64,000 bases of DNA from Isoetes taiwanensis. Lineage: Eukaryota > Streptophyta > Lycopodiopsida > Isoetales > Isoetaceae. The stretch is taken from assembly GCA_021234155.1 (NCBI GenBank), contig JAJEKV010000051.1:4902698-4966697 (forward strand). Reading direction: 5' to 3'. The notes under the pieces are model-generated. The model had not been told where the DNA came from, made no database searches, and saw only the letters and a program-made list of their open reading frames with translations. Positions 62,994-64,000 of this stretch are shown one piece after another. Made by a program: the position numbers and the translations under genes. Numbering within the stretch: the stretch's first letter is position 1; every line of letters starts with the position of its first letter.

Positions 62994-64000
62994 CTTTTTT
63001 AGAACATTCTAGAAGGTTTCTGGGATCATCGGAAGGGGAAGGTTTGAGATGTTACCATAACATTTGCAACCTCCATAACGCATTCTATTTTGAGCATTTG
63101 CAAAGTTTGAAAAAACTTTCTGTTATAGTGGCTTTCTATTTTTGAACTAGTGTTTTACCATGAGCACATTCGAACATTCTATTTTTGAACATTTGCAAAG
63201 TTTCAAAAACCTTCTATTTTAGACTGAAACTTTCTATTCTTAGGCGGGGTACTTGCCGCAGGCACACGGAACATTCCACAACATTCTATTTTGAGCATTC
63301 CCAAAGTTTCAAAAAAAAACTTCTATTTTAAACTGAAACTTTCCTGACCTTCTTGACTGAAGTGCCTACTCATGAGCATCCAGAACATTCTAGGACATTC
63401 CAAAGATTCTAGAACACTCTAGAACGTCAAGAGTATCCTCTCTCTAGCTTTTTAGAACATTCAGAAGGTTCTAGGATCATCGGAGAAGAGAGGTTGAGAT
63501 TGCCGCAGGCATTTGCAGCACTCCGCAACGTTCTATTTTGAGCATTTGCAAAGTTTCAAAAACTTATGTAGATTGGAAACTTTCTATTTTAGGCGGGGTA
63601 CTTATCCATTTCCACAACATTACATCAACATCACAACATTCTATAACATTCTATTTTGAGCATTTGCAAAGTTTTTAAAACTTTCTATTCTTAGGCCAGA
63701 AACCTTCTGTTTTAGGCGGGTACACCCATGAGCCTCTAGGCATTCCGAACATTCTATTTTTGAGCATTGCAAAGTTTTAAAAACTTTCTATTTTAGTGAA
63801 ACCTTCTATTTTAGGCGGGGTGCTTACCCATGAGCACAGGACATTCCTGATATTCTGTTTGAGCATTTGCAAAGTTTTAAAACTTCTATTTTTAGACATT
63901 CTAGAAGACTCTAAGTTTAGAAGATTCTAGGACACTCTATAGAAGATTAAGACATTCTAGAAACTAGAGCCATCTAGAACATTCCTAGAACATCCTAGAC
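62994..64000. repeat. ~100-130-bp tandem repeats, TTTGCAAAGTTTC / TTCTAGAA type
   Basis: The module ATTCTATTTTGAGCATTTGC, then AAAGTTTCAAAAAC, CTTCTATTTTTAGAC, GAAACTTTCTATTTTTAGGCG and GGGTACTTGCC, recurs near 63080, 63177, 63283, 63530, 63650, 63748 and 63853. At 63435-63490 the tract-boundary block CCTCTCTCTAGC..GAACATTC..GGATCATCGG appears again with the homopyrimidine part reduced to a few bases. The array runs off the window. Confidence 0.88.

Noticed and set aside
59595-63145. Reading frames of up to about 600 codons in homopyrimidine tracts 3 and 4
   Set aside because: Same compositional artefact. They begin and end where the pyrimidine tract does.

Overview
The window comes from the nuclear genome of a land plant. 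It holds one intact multi-exon gene of a recognisable plant type, the RecQ-family helicase RECQL3, with GT-AG introns and two microexons. The rest is almost entirely transposable-element debris and repeats: Ty1/copia, L1-type LINE, Helitron, foldback elements and minisatellites. Nothing is prokaryotic. The RECQL3 introns are short (about 60-290 bp) for such a repeat-rich region. A lycophyte, bryophyte or other non-seed plant is possible, but the sequence alone does not settle the species.

Layout. 1-2834: 5' part of a decayed Ty1/copia element on the minus strand, cut by the window edge. 3369-7019: RECQL3, minus strand, 19 exons, open for 628 codons. 7098-7512: foldback (inverted-repeat) element just upstream of the RECQL3 start. 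7667-8400: tandemly repeated exon of a thiamin pyrophosphokinase-like gene. 8.4-11.8 kb: repeats and a possible LINE fragment with a poly(A) tail. 11771-20386: a minus-strand retroelement flanked by two 2.2-kb direct repeats, whose reverse transcriptase has a YIDD box and an unusual N-terminal region. About 20.9-26.28 kb: decayed plus-strand LINE ending in poly(A). 26.3-29.5 kb: repeat families including TTCTAGAA-rich DNA. 29573-29774: assembly gap, followed by a copia RNase H remnant. 33.3-34.8 kb and 38.0-38.9 kb: the same minisatellite in opposite orientations, bracketing a Ulp1-like peptidase fragment; a MITE sits in the second array. 39-49 kb: mostly unrecognised, with some degenerate coding-like stretches. 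49.0-49.6 kb: ERDJ3B-like DnaJ pseudogene. 53.9-57.7 kb: decayed Helitron Rep/helicase on the minus strand. 50.4-64 kb: a composite repeat family combining homopyrimidine tracts of up to 1.6 kb, TTCTAGAA arrays and tRNA-like heads.

The window is therefore one working DNA-repair/recombination gene at the edge of a graveyard of mobile elements. RECQL3 has no gene partners here. Its neighbours matter only as possible influences on its promoter (foldback element) and its 3' end (copia 5' LTR in the same orientation). The strongest candidates for something undescribed are the direct-repeat retroelement, the 4-nt and 8-nt microexons of RECQL3, and the homopyrimidine/TTCTAGAA composite repeats.
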